Assembly (NCBI GenBank): GCA_024686335.1
Contig: JAILCI010000062.1
Location: 33,767 to 97,766, forward strand
Reading direction: 5' to 3'
Length of the DNA stretch: 64,000 nucleotides
DNA from: Bacteroidales bacterium
GTDB taxonomy: Bacteria > Bacteroidota > Bacteroidia > Bacteroidales > WCHB1-69
Shown here: in pieces, positions 45,348 to 55,214 of the stretch
How positions within the stretch are numbered: position 1 is the stretch's first letter
Layout: each line of letters starts with the position of its first letter
The notes under the pieces: model-generated
The model's input: only the letters and a program-made list of their open reading frames with translations
Database searches by the model: none
What the model was told of the DNA's origin: nothing
Translations under genes and position numbers: made by a program

Positions 45348-45355
45348 TATTTTTG
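45348..45355 (+). promoter_or_regulatory. Candidate -7 box for alaS
   Basis: TATTTTTG, 19 bases before the ATG at 45375. It falls inside the longest possible alaS frame, and so decides the start. Confidence 0.5.
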
Positions 45356-45374
45356 CCGCTTAAAATTTTTAAAT

Positions 45375-47975
45375 ATGACTTCTACAGAAATTCGTGCAGC
45401 TTTTTTGCGTTTTTTTGAATCCAAACAGCACCATATCGTACCTTCTGCACCTATGGTGGTAAAAAATGACCCGACATTGATGTTTACCAACGCTGGTATG
45501 AACCAGTTCAAGGATATCTTTTTAGGTAACAATCCAGCTGAGTATCCTCGTGTGGCTGATTCTCAGAAATGTCTTCGCGTCTCCGGAAAGCATAACGACT
45601 TGGAGGAGGTAGGCCGTGATACTTACCATCATACCATGTTCGAGATGCTTGGTAACTGGTCTTTTGGAGACTATTTCAAAAAAGAGGCGATTGATTATGC
45701 ATGGGAGTTTCTTACCGAGGTGATGAAACTGGACAAAAACCGCCTGTATGCCACCGTTTTTGCCGGTGACGAGAAGGATGGTACCGCTTTTGATCAGGAG
45801 GCTCACGATTTCTGGACAGCCCATCTGCCCGCTGACCGTATTTTGAAGGGAAATAAGAAAGACAATTTCTGGGAGATGGGTGATACGGGTCCTTGTGGTC
45901 CCTGCTCCGAAATCCATATCGACCTGCGAGACGATGCAGAACGAGCCAAGATTTCCGGCGCAGAACTCGTAAATAAAGACAATCCGCTTGTGATAGAGAT
46001 ATGGAACCTCGTCTTTATGCAGTTTAATCGTACGGCTTCCGGAGAACTCGTTCCGTTGGCAGCTAAACATGTGGACACAGGTATGGGTTTTGAGCGTCTC
46101 TGCATGGCTGTGCAAAGCAAGAAGTCTAATTACGATACCGATGTCTTCCAGCCTCTGATTCAGCGCTTTGCCAAGGAATCTGGCAAGACTTATGGCGAGC
46201 AAAAAGAGGTGGATATTGCCTTACGCGTGGTGGCTGATCACTTGCGTGCGGTGTGTTTTGCTATCGCTGACGGTCAGCTGCCGTCTAACACAGGCGCAGG
46301 CTATGTGATTCGTCGTATCTTGCGCCGTGCAATCCGTTACGGCTTTACCTTCTTGGGCTTCAAAACTCCCTTCATGCACAATGCTGTGGATGCCCTCGTG
46401 GAGCAGATGGGTCAGCAGTTCCCTGAACTGAAAGCACAGGCGCTGCTCATCACCAAGGTGGTTCAAGAGGAGGAGACCTCATTCCTGAAGACCCTGGAAT
46501 CCGGTATCATCAAGTTTGAAAACTATTGCAAGAATAATCCGGGAACTGTTGTGGACGGCGCCTTTGCCTTCGAGTTGTTCGACACCTACGGCTTCCCGAT
46601 AGACCTGACTCAACTGTTGGCTTCCGAGAAGAATCTGACGGTGGATATGGAGGGTTTCCAGGAAGGTCTGCGTCAGCAGAAGGAGCGTTCCCGAGCTGCC
46701 GCTGCCGTAACCACCGACGACTGGATGACCTTGATTGAGCACAACGAGCCGACCACCTTTGTGGGTTATCACGAGGATAGCTGTGCTTGTCACATCCTCA
46801 AATACCGCAAAGTGACGGCCAAGAATAAGACCTTCTTCCAGATTGTGCTGGACAAGACTCCCTTCTATGCGGAGAGCGGTGGTCAGGTGGGCGACACTGG
46901 CGTATTAGAGAATGCCAATGAGCGCATCGCGGTCTTCAACACCATCAAGGAGAATAACCTTATCATCCATCAGACCACGGCACTGCCGGAGAACCTGACG
47001 GGCGAGTTTACCGCCATGATTGATGTGGAGAAACGCCAGACGACCGCTAACAACCATTCAGCCACCCACCTGCTTGACCATGCACTCCGTTCTGTACTCG
47101 GCACTCACGTGGAGCAGAAGGGCTCCTTAGTTTCTTCTGAGCGGTTACGTTTCGACTTCTCCCACTTTGCCAAGTTGACCGATGAAGAAATCATGAAGGT
47201 GGAGCAGATGGTGAACCGCCTGATCAGAGAAAATATTCCGTTGAAAGAACATGTGGATGTGCCGATTGATGAGGCTCGTGCTATGGGTGCCATTGCTCTC
47301 TTCGGTGAAAAATATGGCAACACAGTTCGCGTCATCCAATTTGGCAAGGCCATAGAGCTCTGCGGTGGTACACATACTTCCGCCACGGGCAATATTGGTC
47401 TCTTCAAGATAGTTTCCGAAGGTGCCATTGCAGCTGGAGTCAGAAGAATTGAGGCTGTCACAGGCACTGCCGCCGAGGCCTTAATGTATGAGAATCAGAA
47501 CCTGATCCGCCAGATGAAGGAGCAGCTCAACACCACTAACCTGATGCAGGCCATTCAGAAATTGATGGACGACAATGCTGTGGCCAAGAAGAAGATTGAG
47601 GAGTTTGAGCAACAACAGGTAGTCGCTTTCTGCAAAGAGTTGGAGCAGAGCGCAAAAGAACAGAATGGTATACAGGTCATCTCCAATATCAGTACTTTCA
47701 ATGCGGAGATTTTGCGAAATACAGCTTTCAAACTGCGCACTGCACCTAATCGAGTAATCGTGTTGGGTAGTGTGGTGGATAATAAGCCAAATTTAGTTGT
47801 GGCAATCTCTGACGATTTGGTAGGTCGTTTTGAGGCTCCGAAGCTGGTGCGTGCTGCCGGTAAACTGATCCAAGGCGGTGGTGGCGGTCAGCCTACACTC
47901 TCCACTGCCGGAGGCAAAAATCCCGCCGGTCTGCCCGATGCAGTAGCCGAAGTGCTGAAACTGATTGCCGAATAA
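45375..47975 (+). CDS. alaS: Alanyl-tRNA synthetase
   Basis: 866 residues from the ATG at 45375 ([16 protein letters not shown]); the upstream frame to 45345 covers the promoter -7 box. Class II synthetase with an editing domain. [15 protein letters not shown] and [15 protein letters not shown] start the catalytic core, [12 protein letters not shown] follows, then the editing domain with [13 protein letters not shown] and the zinc/editing [13 protein letters not shown], and a C-terminal C-Ala domain ending [20 protein letters not shown] hairpin lies about 25 bases after the stop. Confidence 0.97.
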   Translation: MTSTEIRAAFLRFFESKQHHIVPSAPMVVKNDPTLMFTNAGMNQFKDIFLGNNPAEYPRVADSQKCLRVSGKHNDLEEVGRDTYHHTMFEMLGNWSFGDYFKKEAIDYAWEFLTEVMKLDKNRLYATVFAGDEKDGTAFDQEAHDFWTAHLPADRILKGNKKDNFWEMGDTGPCGPCSEIHIDLRDDAERAKISGAELVNKDNPLVIEIWNLVFMQFNRTASGELVPLAAKHVDTGMGFERLCMAVQSKKSNYDTDVFQPLIQRFAKESGKTYGEQKEVDIALRVVADHLRAVCFAIADGQLPSNTGAGYVIRRILRRAIRYGFTFLGFKTPFMHNAVDALVEQMGQQFPELKAQALLITKVVQEEETSFLKTLESGIIKFENYCKNNPGTVVDGAFAFELFDTYGFPIDLTQLLASEKNLTVDMEGFQEGLRQQKERSRAAAAVTTDDWMTLIEHNEPTTFVGYHEDSCACHILKYRKVTAKNKTFFQIVLDKTPFYAESGGQVGDTGVLENANERIAVFNTIKENNLIIHQTTALPENLTGEFTAMIDVEKRQTTANNHSATHLLDHALRSVLGTHVEQKGSLVSSERLRFDFSHFAKLTDEEIMKVEQMVNRLIRENIPLKEHVDVPIDEARAMGAIALFGEKYGNTVRVIQFGKAIELCGGTHTSATGNIGLFKIVSEGAIAAGVRRIEAVTGTAAEALMYENQNLIRQMKEQLNTTNLMQAIQKLMDDNAVAKKKIEEFEQQQVVAFCKELEQSAKEQNGIQVISNISTFNAEILRNTAFKLRTAPNRVIVLGSVVDNKPNLVVAISDDLVGRFEAPKLVRAAGKLIQGGGGGQPTLSTAGGKNPAGLPDAVAEVLKLIAE

Positions 47976-47999
47976 CGGAATAAACTGCGCCCAGAGAGC

Positions 48000-48030
48000 A
48001 AACTGCGTCCTCGCAGTTTGAGATTTTCTA
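48000..48030 (+). terminator. Hairpin after alaS
   Basis: AAACTGCG (48000-48007), loop TCCT, CGCAGTTT (48012-48019): a perfect 8-bp stem, followed by GAGATTTT. The T-run is weak, so this may be a structural repeat rather than a true terminator. The left arm is also repeated directly upstream (AAACTGCG at 47982). Confidence 0.4.
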
Positions 48031-48110
48031 TTAAACTATTAAATTATTAAGTTATGAAAAGGACTTGGCAATTTCTGTCCATAATTTCATAATTTAATAT
48101 CTTCATAACT
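48030..48110. repeat. A/T-rich imperfect tandem repeat (ATAA/TTTCATAA type)
   Basis: After the alaS hairpin the sequence alternates units like ATTAAATTATTAAGTTATG and ATAATTTCATAATTT up to the stop of the PPAD-like gene. A similar block occurs before valS (52256-52322). Possibly a short interspersed intergenic repeat of this genome; no ORF or RNA recognised. Confidence 0.4.
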
Positions 48111-49781
48111 TCATAATTTCACTACCCGTTTGGTGCAGGTTTGCCCATCGGCGTTCTTGATGACAGCCACATAGACGCCCGCGGGCCAATCATGGCAGTT
48201 AATGATGCTGTAGTCATCTATGTTCATCTGTGATACCAGTTGTCCCATTTGGTTGTAGATGCTCATGGAGCGAAGTCCTTCACCTTTAACAACCAGACGG
48301 TCGGAGGTTGGGTTGGGGTAGAGAGCAAGTTGTGCAAAAGCATTCTCCTCAACACCTACACCGCCCAAAGTGAAATGGAACGGGTCGGCAGCACCGACGT
48401 ATGGCAAACACTCTCTTCTTCCAGATGCATCCTTGGCAAAAAGATAGTAATCAACGGCATCTTCTCCTTGTAGACCACTAATTGTAGCGTGCCACTCATC
48501 CTCATCATCCTGCTGCATTTGAGCACTCTGCCATTGTCCTTCGTTAATTCTATAATAAACTAATAATGAATCTGTTATAAGAGATTCTCCGCTCAGTGCC
48601 TTGATGGTGACGGGCAGGTTGTAGGATTCTTGATATACCTGTTGCCCGAGCAGCGGGTAGTGCTTCAGGTAGAGCATACCGAGGTCGGCGAGCTCGTGGG
48701 TACGGCAGTGCAACGCGTCGGTGTTTTGCCATGGCGTGTAGTAGGATTGCTGGATAGGTACGATGGTGTAGCCCGGCATAGCATCTTCGTAAACTTCAAT
48801 GGCGGCATTATCGTATGAGTTGCCTACTATTGGAACAAAGACGTGATCGTTGATGATGAGAGAGTTGGTGTAGGGCGTGGTGGAGTAATTGCCAGGAGCA
48901 TAGACGCGGACAACTTGGTAGTGATCGCCCCATGGCGTCAAAGCGTTGGCGAAGGTGTTGGCCACTGCCTCATAATCGTTATAACGTGGGTCGTTTGTTG
49001 AAACTCGTGCAATAAGCACCTTGTTGACATTCAGGAACTTGCCCCAACAGTCGATGTGGGCGATGTATTCGCCCAGCGGATCGTCTAAGAGCATATAGTT
49101 GTCGACACCAAGATAGTTCTGTGCCATCGTCTGCACGTCGGAATTTGATAAGTTAGGGTTTTCCTCAAGGACCAAGTCTGTAGAGGCTGCCGTCCCGTAG
49201 CCGTCAACCATATAGTTGCCGCCAGTGTGTACCATTGACATCTCATAGGAGGATACTCCTAAGTTCTGGACGAAATGCTGCATAGCCGCATCGTCGTTAG
49301 GGCGCTGCGGACGGTTGTAGGTGAAGTCTATAATGCTTATTTCGTCGTTACCGTCAAGAACAAACCATGGACCGTAGTCGCGTACCCAGTAGGAGTCGTG
49401 GTTGACGAGCCAGTATCGTACATTACTGTCATTGACGCCGTTAGAGGCAAAATAGTATTGGGCGGAGGTGCTGTCCTGACCGCTGGAGACAATGACAGTG
49501 ACCTGAGTGATCAAAGAAAGTTCGCGCACCAAGGAGACGGGAATGCCCAGAGGGTAGGCGATGAGAACACCGCCCATAGGCTGAAACTCCGAGATGGCAG
49601 ACACTGGTCCAACTGGCGGTGTGCCACTCTTGGTCTGCAGGTACCAATTTTGCAACATAGCTCGCTCCTCCATTGTGGGCGCGTGCGTGAATTTTGGATG
49701 CACGTCGTAATGCTCAGATTGAGCATACGATAATGTTATGAAGGTAAATAATGCCAGAAATAATGTAAAACGTTTAATCAT
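48111..49781 (-). CDS. Secreted peptidylarginine-deiminase-like protein (PPAD type) with T9SS sorting domain
   Basis: 556 residues. Signal peptide 1-20 (ending SYA, then QS). Deiminase domain about 58-365, an immunoglobulin-like domain about 385-475, and a C-terminal sorting domain from about 483 (LALYPNPTSDRLVVKG to the KRVVKL end). The guanidine-deiminase set is complete: Asp135 (WVRDYG), His242 and Asp244 (AHIDCWGK), Asn306 (YTNSLI) and Cys359 (ALHCRTHE). The spacing and Ig-like plus sorting domains follow Porphyromonas gingivalis PPAD from end to end (PG: Asp130, His236, Asp238, Asn297, Cys351), not the shorter cytoplasmic agmatine deiminase. YNRPQRPNDD (155-164) matches the PPAD Arg152/Arg154 loop with one added residue. 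Substrate untested: peptidyl-arginine is likeliest, agmatine possible. Divergent from the DUF4838 gene. Confidence 0.88.
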   Translation of the reverse strand: MIKRFTLFLALFTFITLSYAQSEHYDVHPKFTHAPTMEERAMLQNWYLQTKSGTPPVGPVSAISEFQPMGGVLIAYPLGIPVSLVRELSLITQVTVIVSSGQDSTSAQYYFASNGVNDSNVRYWLVNHDSYWVRDYGPWFVLDGNDEISIIDFTYNRPQRPNDDAAMQHFVQNLGVSSYEMSMVHTGGNYMVDGYGTAASTDLVLEENPNLSNSDVQTMAQNYLGVDNYMLLDDPLGEYIAHIDCWGKFLNVNKVLIARVSTNDPRYNDYEAVANTFANALTPWGDHYQVVRVYAPGNYSTTPYTNSLIINDHVFVPIVGNSYDNAAIEVYEDAMPGYTIVPIQQSYYTPWQNTDALHCRTHELADLGMLYLKHYPLLGQQVYQESYNLPVTIKALSGESLITDSLLVYYRINEGQWQSAQMQQDDEDEWHATISGLQGEDAVDYYLFAKDASGRRECLPYVGAADPFHFTLGGVGVEENAFAQLALYPNPTSDRLVVKGEGLRSMSIYNQMGQLVSQMNIDDYSIINCHDWPAGVYVAVIKNADGQTCTKRVVKL

Positions 49782-49804
49782 CCCGTTTTGATTTTTTGAA
49801 GCCG

Positions 49805-49812
49805 CAAAAATA
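49805..49812 (-). promoter_or_regulatory. Candidate -7 box for the PPAD-like gene
   Basis: Minus-strand TATTTTTG, 23 bases before the ATG at 49781. Part of the short divergent region shared with the DUF4838 gene. Confidence 0.5.
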
Positions 49813-49877
49813 CATTTTTTAATACTTCACTGTGTAGAATTTCGATAGAACAGTTACCTCCTTTTTGCAAAAATTAG

Positions 49878-49885
49878 TACTTTTG
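49878..49885 (+). promoter_or_regulatory. Candidate -7 box for the DUF4838 gene
   Basis: TACTTTTG on the plus strand, 27 bases before the ATG at 49913. It lies inside the longest frame for this gene and supports the later start. No TTTG at -33. Confidence 0.5.
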
Positions 49886-49912
49886 CCGTCACGTAACCCG
49901 AATTTGAAAAAT

Positions 49913-52204
49913 ATGGCTCGGAAAATTTGGATATCAATATTGCTTCTCTGTCACATTGCATTTCTTTGCGCACAGGAACCTATCACTTTGACGTCCAAAG
50001 GGAACAAATCTCCTATCGTTATCCCCGCTCAATATAGTGAAATAGAGTGGCAGGCTGCACAACAATTGAGCGATTATCTGAAGTTGGTTTTTCATGCAGA
50101 CTATCCTATCCGAACAGATGACAAATATAAAGGTCGCCACGCCATCTCCATTGGCCGAACCCGCATGGCTGCTAACCTCTATATTCAATATTGTGACTCT
50201 ATTTGCGACGATGGTTTCCTGTTACATACTGATGGACAAAACCTCTACATTGTAGGGTTGCGTGAGAATGCGCTTCTCTATGGCGTCTCTCATCTGATGG
50301 AGAACTACTTCGGCTTTCTTTTCATGGATACCTACGAGAGTACGTGGAAAATTCTTGAAGGAAAAAGAAAGACATTGGCGATACACGATCTTCAAAATCC
50401 CTCTTTTGCCTATCGTGAGATTTTGATGCGTCCACCGCTCAATAGTCAGACTTATGCTGATTGGCATAAACTGCACACTCGTACTTACTTCAACAGTCGT
50501 TGGGGTATGTTTGTCCATACTTTCCAGAAACTTATCCCGATTGACGACTATTTTGAAACCCATCCAGAATGGTTTTCCGAGATAAGAGGGCAGCGAGTGC
50601 GCGATGGCCAGCTCTGCCTGAGCAATCCGGAGGTTCTCGAAGAACTCTGCACTAACTTATCCTCCATGATAGCCGCTGCTCCGGAGAAGAGCGTCTGGTC
50701 AGTGTCGCAAAACGACAACGAGAACTCCTGTACTTGTGCCGCCTGTCGTCATCTGGATTCTCTCTATGGTGGTCCTTCCGGCACGATGCTTTACTTCATC
50801 AATCAGGTGGCTCGTCGTTTTTCCGACAAGACCATCTCCACTTTGGCCTACTTGCAGACACGCCGTCCGCCGAAGAACATCAAACCTGAACCGAATGTTA
50901 ACATTATGTTCTGCTCCATCGAATGTCAACGTCAACGTCCTATCGCCGAGAACCCCGCCGACCGCTCTTTTCAACGAGACATGGAAGGTTGGGTAGCGTT
51001 GACTGACAACATATTTCTTTGGGACTATGTCGTTCAGTTCAAGAACTTTTTAGACCCTTTTCCCAATCTACATGTGCTACAGGCTAACCTGAAAAACTTT
51101 CGAGATCATAATATCAAGATGGTCTTTGAACAGGGCTCCAATAATAACTTCGTAGAAAGCGAGGAGTGGCGCGCCTATCTCCTTGCCCATCTGCTGTGGA
51201 ATGTGGATATTGACGTGGACAGTCTTCGCGACACTTTTCTGGATGCTTATTATGGTCCTAACCGAGCGCCCTATATCAAGCAGTATTACGACACGATGAC
51301 GGCGGCGTTGCTCGCCTCGGGACAGGTGCTCGACATCTATGGCTATCCTATGGATGCCAAAGATGGCTACCTGTCTCCTGCGATGATAGCCTATTATCAG
51401 TCGCTATTCAAGCAGGCCTACGAAATACCTCCGCACGACTATCTCAAAGGGTTGGATTACAGTTATTACGATGATAGACTTCGTTGTCTGGAATTACCTC
51501 TCGACTTTGCAATCCTTGACTTGTCACTTTGCGATGTGTCGCCGGAGTTGTCCTTTTTCCAAATAGATGAGAACGGCAATAGAGAGACCAACGAATCAAT
51601 GTTGGAGCGTGCTAAAAGTTTTAAGGCTGATTGCAAGAGACTAGGTGTGCGTAAGTTGGATGAGGCTTCGTATCAACCATCTCAGTTTTGGGATAACATT
51701 CTGCGTCATGTCAATCTGGGCACATCTGTGAACAAAGCTCTCGGCAAACCAGTTTATGGCGACTCCACTTGGAGTAAAACCTACGATGTGGGTGGCTCGC
51801 GCGCCCTCACAGATGGTAAATTCGGAACTATGGACTATCGCCATCATTGGCTAGGTTTCCAAGGGGAAGATATGGATGTGACCATCGATTTAGGGGAAGA
51901 AACTGACGTGGAAGGACTGAGCACCAACTTCTTTTTCTTCCCGCTCTCTTGGATCTATGCGCCTGTCAAGGTCACTTGGTATCTTTCCTCAGATGGAGAG
52001 CATTGGCAAGAGCAGGGGACTATCGAGTATCAAAATGGTAATCAGCTTACAAGAAGAGAATTAGTTCCTTTTGACTTTAAGATAAATCCCCAGAAAGCTA
52101 GATATGTGCGCATGACGGCAGAGTCTCCCAAAACCAACCCCGCTTGGCATCGCGGTTACGGCCAGCCCTGTTGGATTTTCTGCGATGAGATTGTGGTGCG
52201 TTGA
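49913..52204 (+). CDS. Secreted DUF4838 glycoside-hydrolase-like protein with F5/8-type C-terminus
   Basis: 763 residues from the ATG at 49913; the longer frame starting at 49865 contains the -7 box. Signal peptide (MARKIWISILLLCHIAFLCA, then Q). A GH67-type N-terminal domain (PIVIPAQYSEIEWQAAQQLSDYLK, RHAISIGRT) is followed by a catalytic-type TIM barrel of the DUF4838 family (about 200-480: SVSQNDNENSCTCAACRHLD, MVFEQGSNNNFVESEEWRAYL). A C-terminal discoidin/F5/8-like carbohydrate-binding domain (about 610-760) ends in IFCDEIVVR. Probably cleaves a plant or host glycan; no substrate is assigned to the family. No sorting domain or SusCD is near. Confidence 0.85.
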   Translation: MARKIWISILLLCHIAFLCAQEPITLTSKGNKSPIVIPAQYSEIEWQAAQQLSDYLKLVFHADYPIRTDDKYKGRHAISIGRTRMAANLYIQYCDSICDDGFLLHTDGQNLYIVGLRENALLYGVSHLMENYFGFLFMDTYESTWKILEGKRKTLAIHDLQNPSFAYREILMRPPLNSQTYADWHKLHTRTYFNSRWGMFVHTFQKLIPIDDYFETHPEWFSEIRGQRVRDGQLCLSNPEVLEELCTNLSSMIAAAPEKSVWSVSQNDNENSCTCAACRHLDSLYGGPSGTMLYFINQVARRFSDKTISTLAYLQTRRPPKNIKPEPNVNIMFCSIECQRQRPIAENPADRSFQRDMEGWVALTDNIFLWDYVVQFKNFLDPFPNLHVLQANLKNFRDHNIKMVFEQGSNNNFVESEEWRAYLLAHLLWNVDIDVDSLRDTFLDAYYGPNRAPYIKQYYDTMTAALLASGQVLDIYGYPMDAKDGYLSPAMIAYYQSLFKQAYEIPPHDYLKGLDYSYYDDRLRCLELPLDFAILDLSLCDVSPELSFFQIDENGNRETNESMLERAKSFKADCKRLGVRKLDEASYQPSQFWDNILRHVNLGTSVNKALGKPVYGDSTWSKTYDVGGSRALTDGKFGTMDYRHHWLGFQGEDMDVTIDLGEETDVEGLSTNFFFFPLSWIYAPVKVTWYLSSDGEHWQEQGTIEYQNGNQLTRRELVPFDFKINPQKARYVRMTAESPKTNPAWHRGYGQPCWIFCDEIVVR

Positions 52205-52255
52205 TTTCCACGCGCAAACCCACGCTTGTTGAGTTGTTGAATTGTTGAGAAGTGA

Positions 52256-52325
52256 TAGATTTATATCTTCATAACTTAATAGTTTAATAATTTCATAGTT
52301 TCATGCTTTAATAACTTCATAAATA
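52256..52325. repeat. A/T-rich imperfect tandem repeat
   Basis: Units of the form TTCATAACTTAATAG and TTTCATAGTTTCATG recur, like the block at 48030-48110. Located between the DUF4838 gene and the valS promoter. Nothing else is seen in the gap 52205-52341. Confidence 0.4.
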
Positions 52326-52341
52326 GAACGAATTTTTTTCT

Positions 52342-52349
52342 TATTTTTG
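52342..52349 (+). promoter_or_regulatory. Candidate -7 box for valS
   Basis: TATTTTTG, 27 bases before the ATG at 52377. It decides against the longer frame start at 52347. No -33 TTTG. Confidence 0.45.
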
Positions 52350-52376
52350 CGCCCTTGTAAAAATACATATATAATA

Positions 52377-55010
52377 ATGGAATTAGCAACGAAATACAAT
52401 CCTCAGGAAGTAGAAGACAAATGGTACCAATATTGGGTTGAACACAAACTTTTTCATTCAGAACCCGACAGCCGTCCGGCCTATACAATCGTAATTCCGC
52501 CGCCAAATGTGACAGGTATTCTGCACATGGGCCACATGCTGAACAATACGATTCAGGATATCCTCATCCGCCGCGCCCGTATGATGGGCTTCAACGCAGT
52601 TTGGGTTCCTGGTACCGACCATGCGTCTATCGCAACTGAGGCTAAGGTCGTTAACATGCTCAAAGAGAAAGGTATCGAGAAGAAAGACCTTACTCGCGAT
52701 GAGTTTTTGAAGTATGCTTGGGAGTGGAAAGAGAAACATGGTGGCATTATCCTCAAACAGCTCCGCAAGCTGGGTGCCTCTTGTGACTGGGACCGCACCA
52801 AGTTTACCATGGATGAAGAACTCTCCGAAGCAGTTATCGATATTTTCGTCGACTTGTATAATAAAGGGTTGATATACAGAGGTGTACGAATGGTCAACTG
52901 GGATCCGAAAGCCCTGACCGCTGTCTCTGATGAGGAAGTTATCTATAAAGAACTTCAGTCAAAACTTTACTATGTGCGCTATCAGATTGAAGGCGAACCA
53001 GGTGAGTACATCACCATTGCTACTACTCGTCCTGAAACCATCTTGGGTGATACGGCTATCTGTATGCATCCCGAGGACGAGCGTTATGCAAAATATAAAG
53101 GCAAACGTGCTATCGTTCCTCTTGTAAACCGTTCTATTCCATTAATTTATGATGAATATGTAGAGCGCGAGTTCGGTACGGGCGCCCTCAAGATTACGCC
53201 TGCTCACGATATCAACGACTATAACCTTGGTATCAAACATCATCTGGAGACTATTAATATTTTCAATGACAATGGTACTCTCAGTGAGGCTGCGCAGTTC
53301 CTCGTAGGCATGGATCGTTTTGAGGCCCGTAAGGCTATCATCCCGTTGCTTGAGGAGAGTGGCAATCTCGTCAAGATTGAGGATTACACCAATAAGGTGG
53401 GATTCTCCGAGCGTACTAATGAGGTTATAGAACCGAAGCTTTCTCTGCAGTGGTTCTGCAAGATGGAAAGCCTGGCAAAACCTGCCCTCGACGCTGTGAT
53501 GAATAACGATATCCATTTCTATCCGGAGAAGTTCAAAAACACCTACGCTCACTGGATGGAGAATGTAAAAGACTGGTGTATCAGTCGTCAGCTGTGGTGG
53601 GGTCACCGTATTCCTGCTTACTACCTGCCAAATCACGAGTTTGTAGTGGCACATAACGCTGAAGAGGCTCTCAAGATTGCTCAAGAGAAATATCCGGAGT
53701 TGAATCTGACCATCAACGACTTGCATCAAGATGAAGACGTTATGGACACCTGGTTCTCCTCATGGCTCTGGCCGTTGTCTGTATTCGATGGCATCCGTCA
53801 TCCTGACAATCCCGAGATTAAATATTACTACCCGACTTCCGCTTTGATCACCGCACCCGACATCATCTTCTTCTGGGTGGCTCGTATGATCATGGCCGGT
53901 TTCGAGTGGCGCGGTTCCATTCCGTTCAAGGATGTCTATTTCACTGGTACTGTGCGTGACAAACTGCATCGTAAGATGTCTAAACAGCTCGGAAACTCAC
54001 CCGATCCTATCTTATTGATGGAGCAATATGGTGCTGACGGTGTCCGTTTTGGCATGATGCTGAGTTCTCCCGCCGGTAACGACCTTCTCTTCGACGAGTC
54101 TCTTTGCGAACAGGGCCGTAACTTCAGCAATAAACTGTGGAATGCTTTCCGTCTTGTCAAAGGTTGGAACATCGATCCAAACATCCCGCAACCGGAGCAC
54201 TCCAAGACCGCTGTCATATGGATGCGTGAGCGTATTCAGGAGGTTCTTGCCAATGTTGAGGAGTCATTCAAAGACTACCGTCTCTCCGAGGCTTTGATGG
54301 CTATCTACAAACTCATTTGGGACGACTTCTGCTCTTGTTTCCTCGAGGTGGTTAAAGCAGCTTATCTTCAGCCTATTGACCAGAAGACCTACGATGATAT
54401 CATCGGTATCTTTGAAACGTTGATGGAAATCTTGCATCCTTTCATGCCGTTCATCACGGAAGAGTTGTGGCACGAGTTGCGCGAGCGTCCCGCAGACGCC
54501 AGCATTATGGTTACGCCTATGCCTAAAGCTGATGGAACTGTAAACCAACAGTTATTGGATGACTTTGCCAATGCCCGCGAGGTTATTGAGCAGGTACGTA
54601 GAATCCGTTCCGAGAAAAACATTGCTAACAAGCAGGCCCTTACCCTCAATGTTCATAGCGAGAAGTTTACAGACGTGGGCCTCGATGCTGTTATTCGTAA
54701 GTTAGCTAATGTGGAGCAGATCAACCATGTGTCTGCTGATGCTGAGGTGAATGGTGCTTCATTCATTTTGCAAAATATTAAATATTCCGTGCCGCTCACA
54801 GGTCTCGTAAATGCAGAAGAGGAGATTAAGAAGTTGGAAGCTGACCTAAAGTATGCTGAAGGTTTCCTGCAAGGCGTTATGAAGAAACTCTCCAATGCTA
54901 ATTTCGTCAACAACGCTCCGCAGAAGGTGGTCGATATGGAACGTAAGAAACAGGCTGATGCTGAGGAGAAGATTCGATTGATCAAAGAGCAACTTTCTAA
55001 GCTTCAGTAA
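52377..55010 (+). CDS. valS: Valyl-tRNA synthetase
   Basis: 877 residues from the ATG at 52377 ([20 protein letters not shown]). Class I synthetase with editing domain: HIGH-type motif [17 protein letters not shown] near residue 42, [20 protein letters not shown] and [16 protein letters not shown] in the editing domain, KMSKS as [13 protein letters not shown] near residue 535, and a C-terminal coiled coil (ending [12 protein letters not shown]) that is usual for ValRS. A gene for a small membrane protein starts 3 bases later. Confidence 0.98.
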   Translation: MELATKYNPQEVEDKWYQYWVEHKLFHSEPDSRPAYTIVIPPPNVTGILHMGHMLNNTIQDILIRRARMMGFNAVWVPGTDHASIATEAKVVNMLKEKGIEKKDLTRDEFLKYAWEWKEKHGGIILKQLRKLGASCDWDRTKFTMDEELSEAVIDIFVDLYNKGLIYRGVRMVNWDPKALTAVSDEEVIYKELQSKLYYVRYQIEGEPGEYITIATTRPETILGDTAICMHPEDERYAKYKGKRAIVPLVNRSIPLIYDEYVEREFGTGALKITPAHDINDYNLGIKHHLETINIFNDNGTLSEAAQFLVGMDRFEARKAIIPLLEESGNLVKIEDYTNKVGFSERTNEVIEPKLSLQWFCKMESLAKPALDAVMNNDIHFYPEKFKNTYAHWMENVKDWCISRQLWWGHRIPAYYLPNHEFVVAHNAEEALKIAQEKYPELNLTINDLHQDEDVMDTWFSSWLWPLSVFDGIRHPDNPEIKYYYPTSALITAPDIIFFWVARMIMAGFEWRGSIPFKDVYFTGTVRDKLHRKMSKQLGNSPDPILLMEQYGADGVRFGMMLSSPAGNDLLFDESLCEQGRNFSNKLWNAFRLVKGWNIDPNIPQPEHSKTAVIWMRERIQEVLANVEESFKDYRLSEALMAIYKLIWDDFCSCFLEVVKAAYLQPIDQKTYDDIIGIFETLMEILHPFMPFITEELWHELRERPADASIMVTPMPKADGTVNQQLLDDFANAREVIEQVRRIRSEKNIANKQALTLNVHSEKFTDVGLDAVIRKLANVEQINHVSADAEVNGASFILQNIKYSVPLTGLVNAEEEIKKLEADLKYAEGFLQGVMKKLSNANFVNNAPQKVVDMERKKQADAEEKIRLIKEQLSKLQ

Positions 55011-55013
55011 GAT

Positions 55014-55205
55014 ATGAAAGCTGCTCTAAGATATTTTCTTCTGCTGGCAATATGTCTGGTCCCGATTACGTTTATGCCTTATATCCCTGAACGTTTTCCT
55101 ATCGTCATCGGTATCGTGCTTGCTGTAACGATCGCCTATTGGGGCAGTTACGCTTATATCGAGAAGAAACGAAAACAACAGGATCGCGACGGGAAGGGAT
55201 CCTGA
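55014..55205 (+). CDS. Small membrane protein, unknown
   Basis: 63 residues. Two hydrophobic segments (about 5-22, FLLLAICLVPITFMPYI, and 28-48, FPIVIGIVLAVTIAYWGSYAY), then a charged tail (EKKRKQQDRDGKGS). Three bases after valS and 9 bases before the next gene, so likely co-transcribed with both. I do not recognise the family. Small size makes this call weaker, but the placement and clean membrane pattern support a real gene. Confidence 0.6.
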   Translation: MKAALRYFLLLAICLVPITFMPYIPERFPIVIGIVLAVTIAYWGSYAYIEKKRKQQDRDGKGS

Positions 55206-55214
55206 CATCTATTT

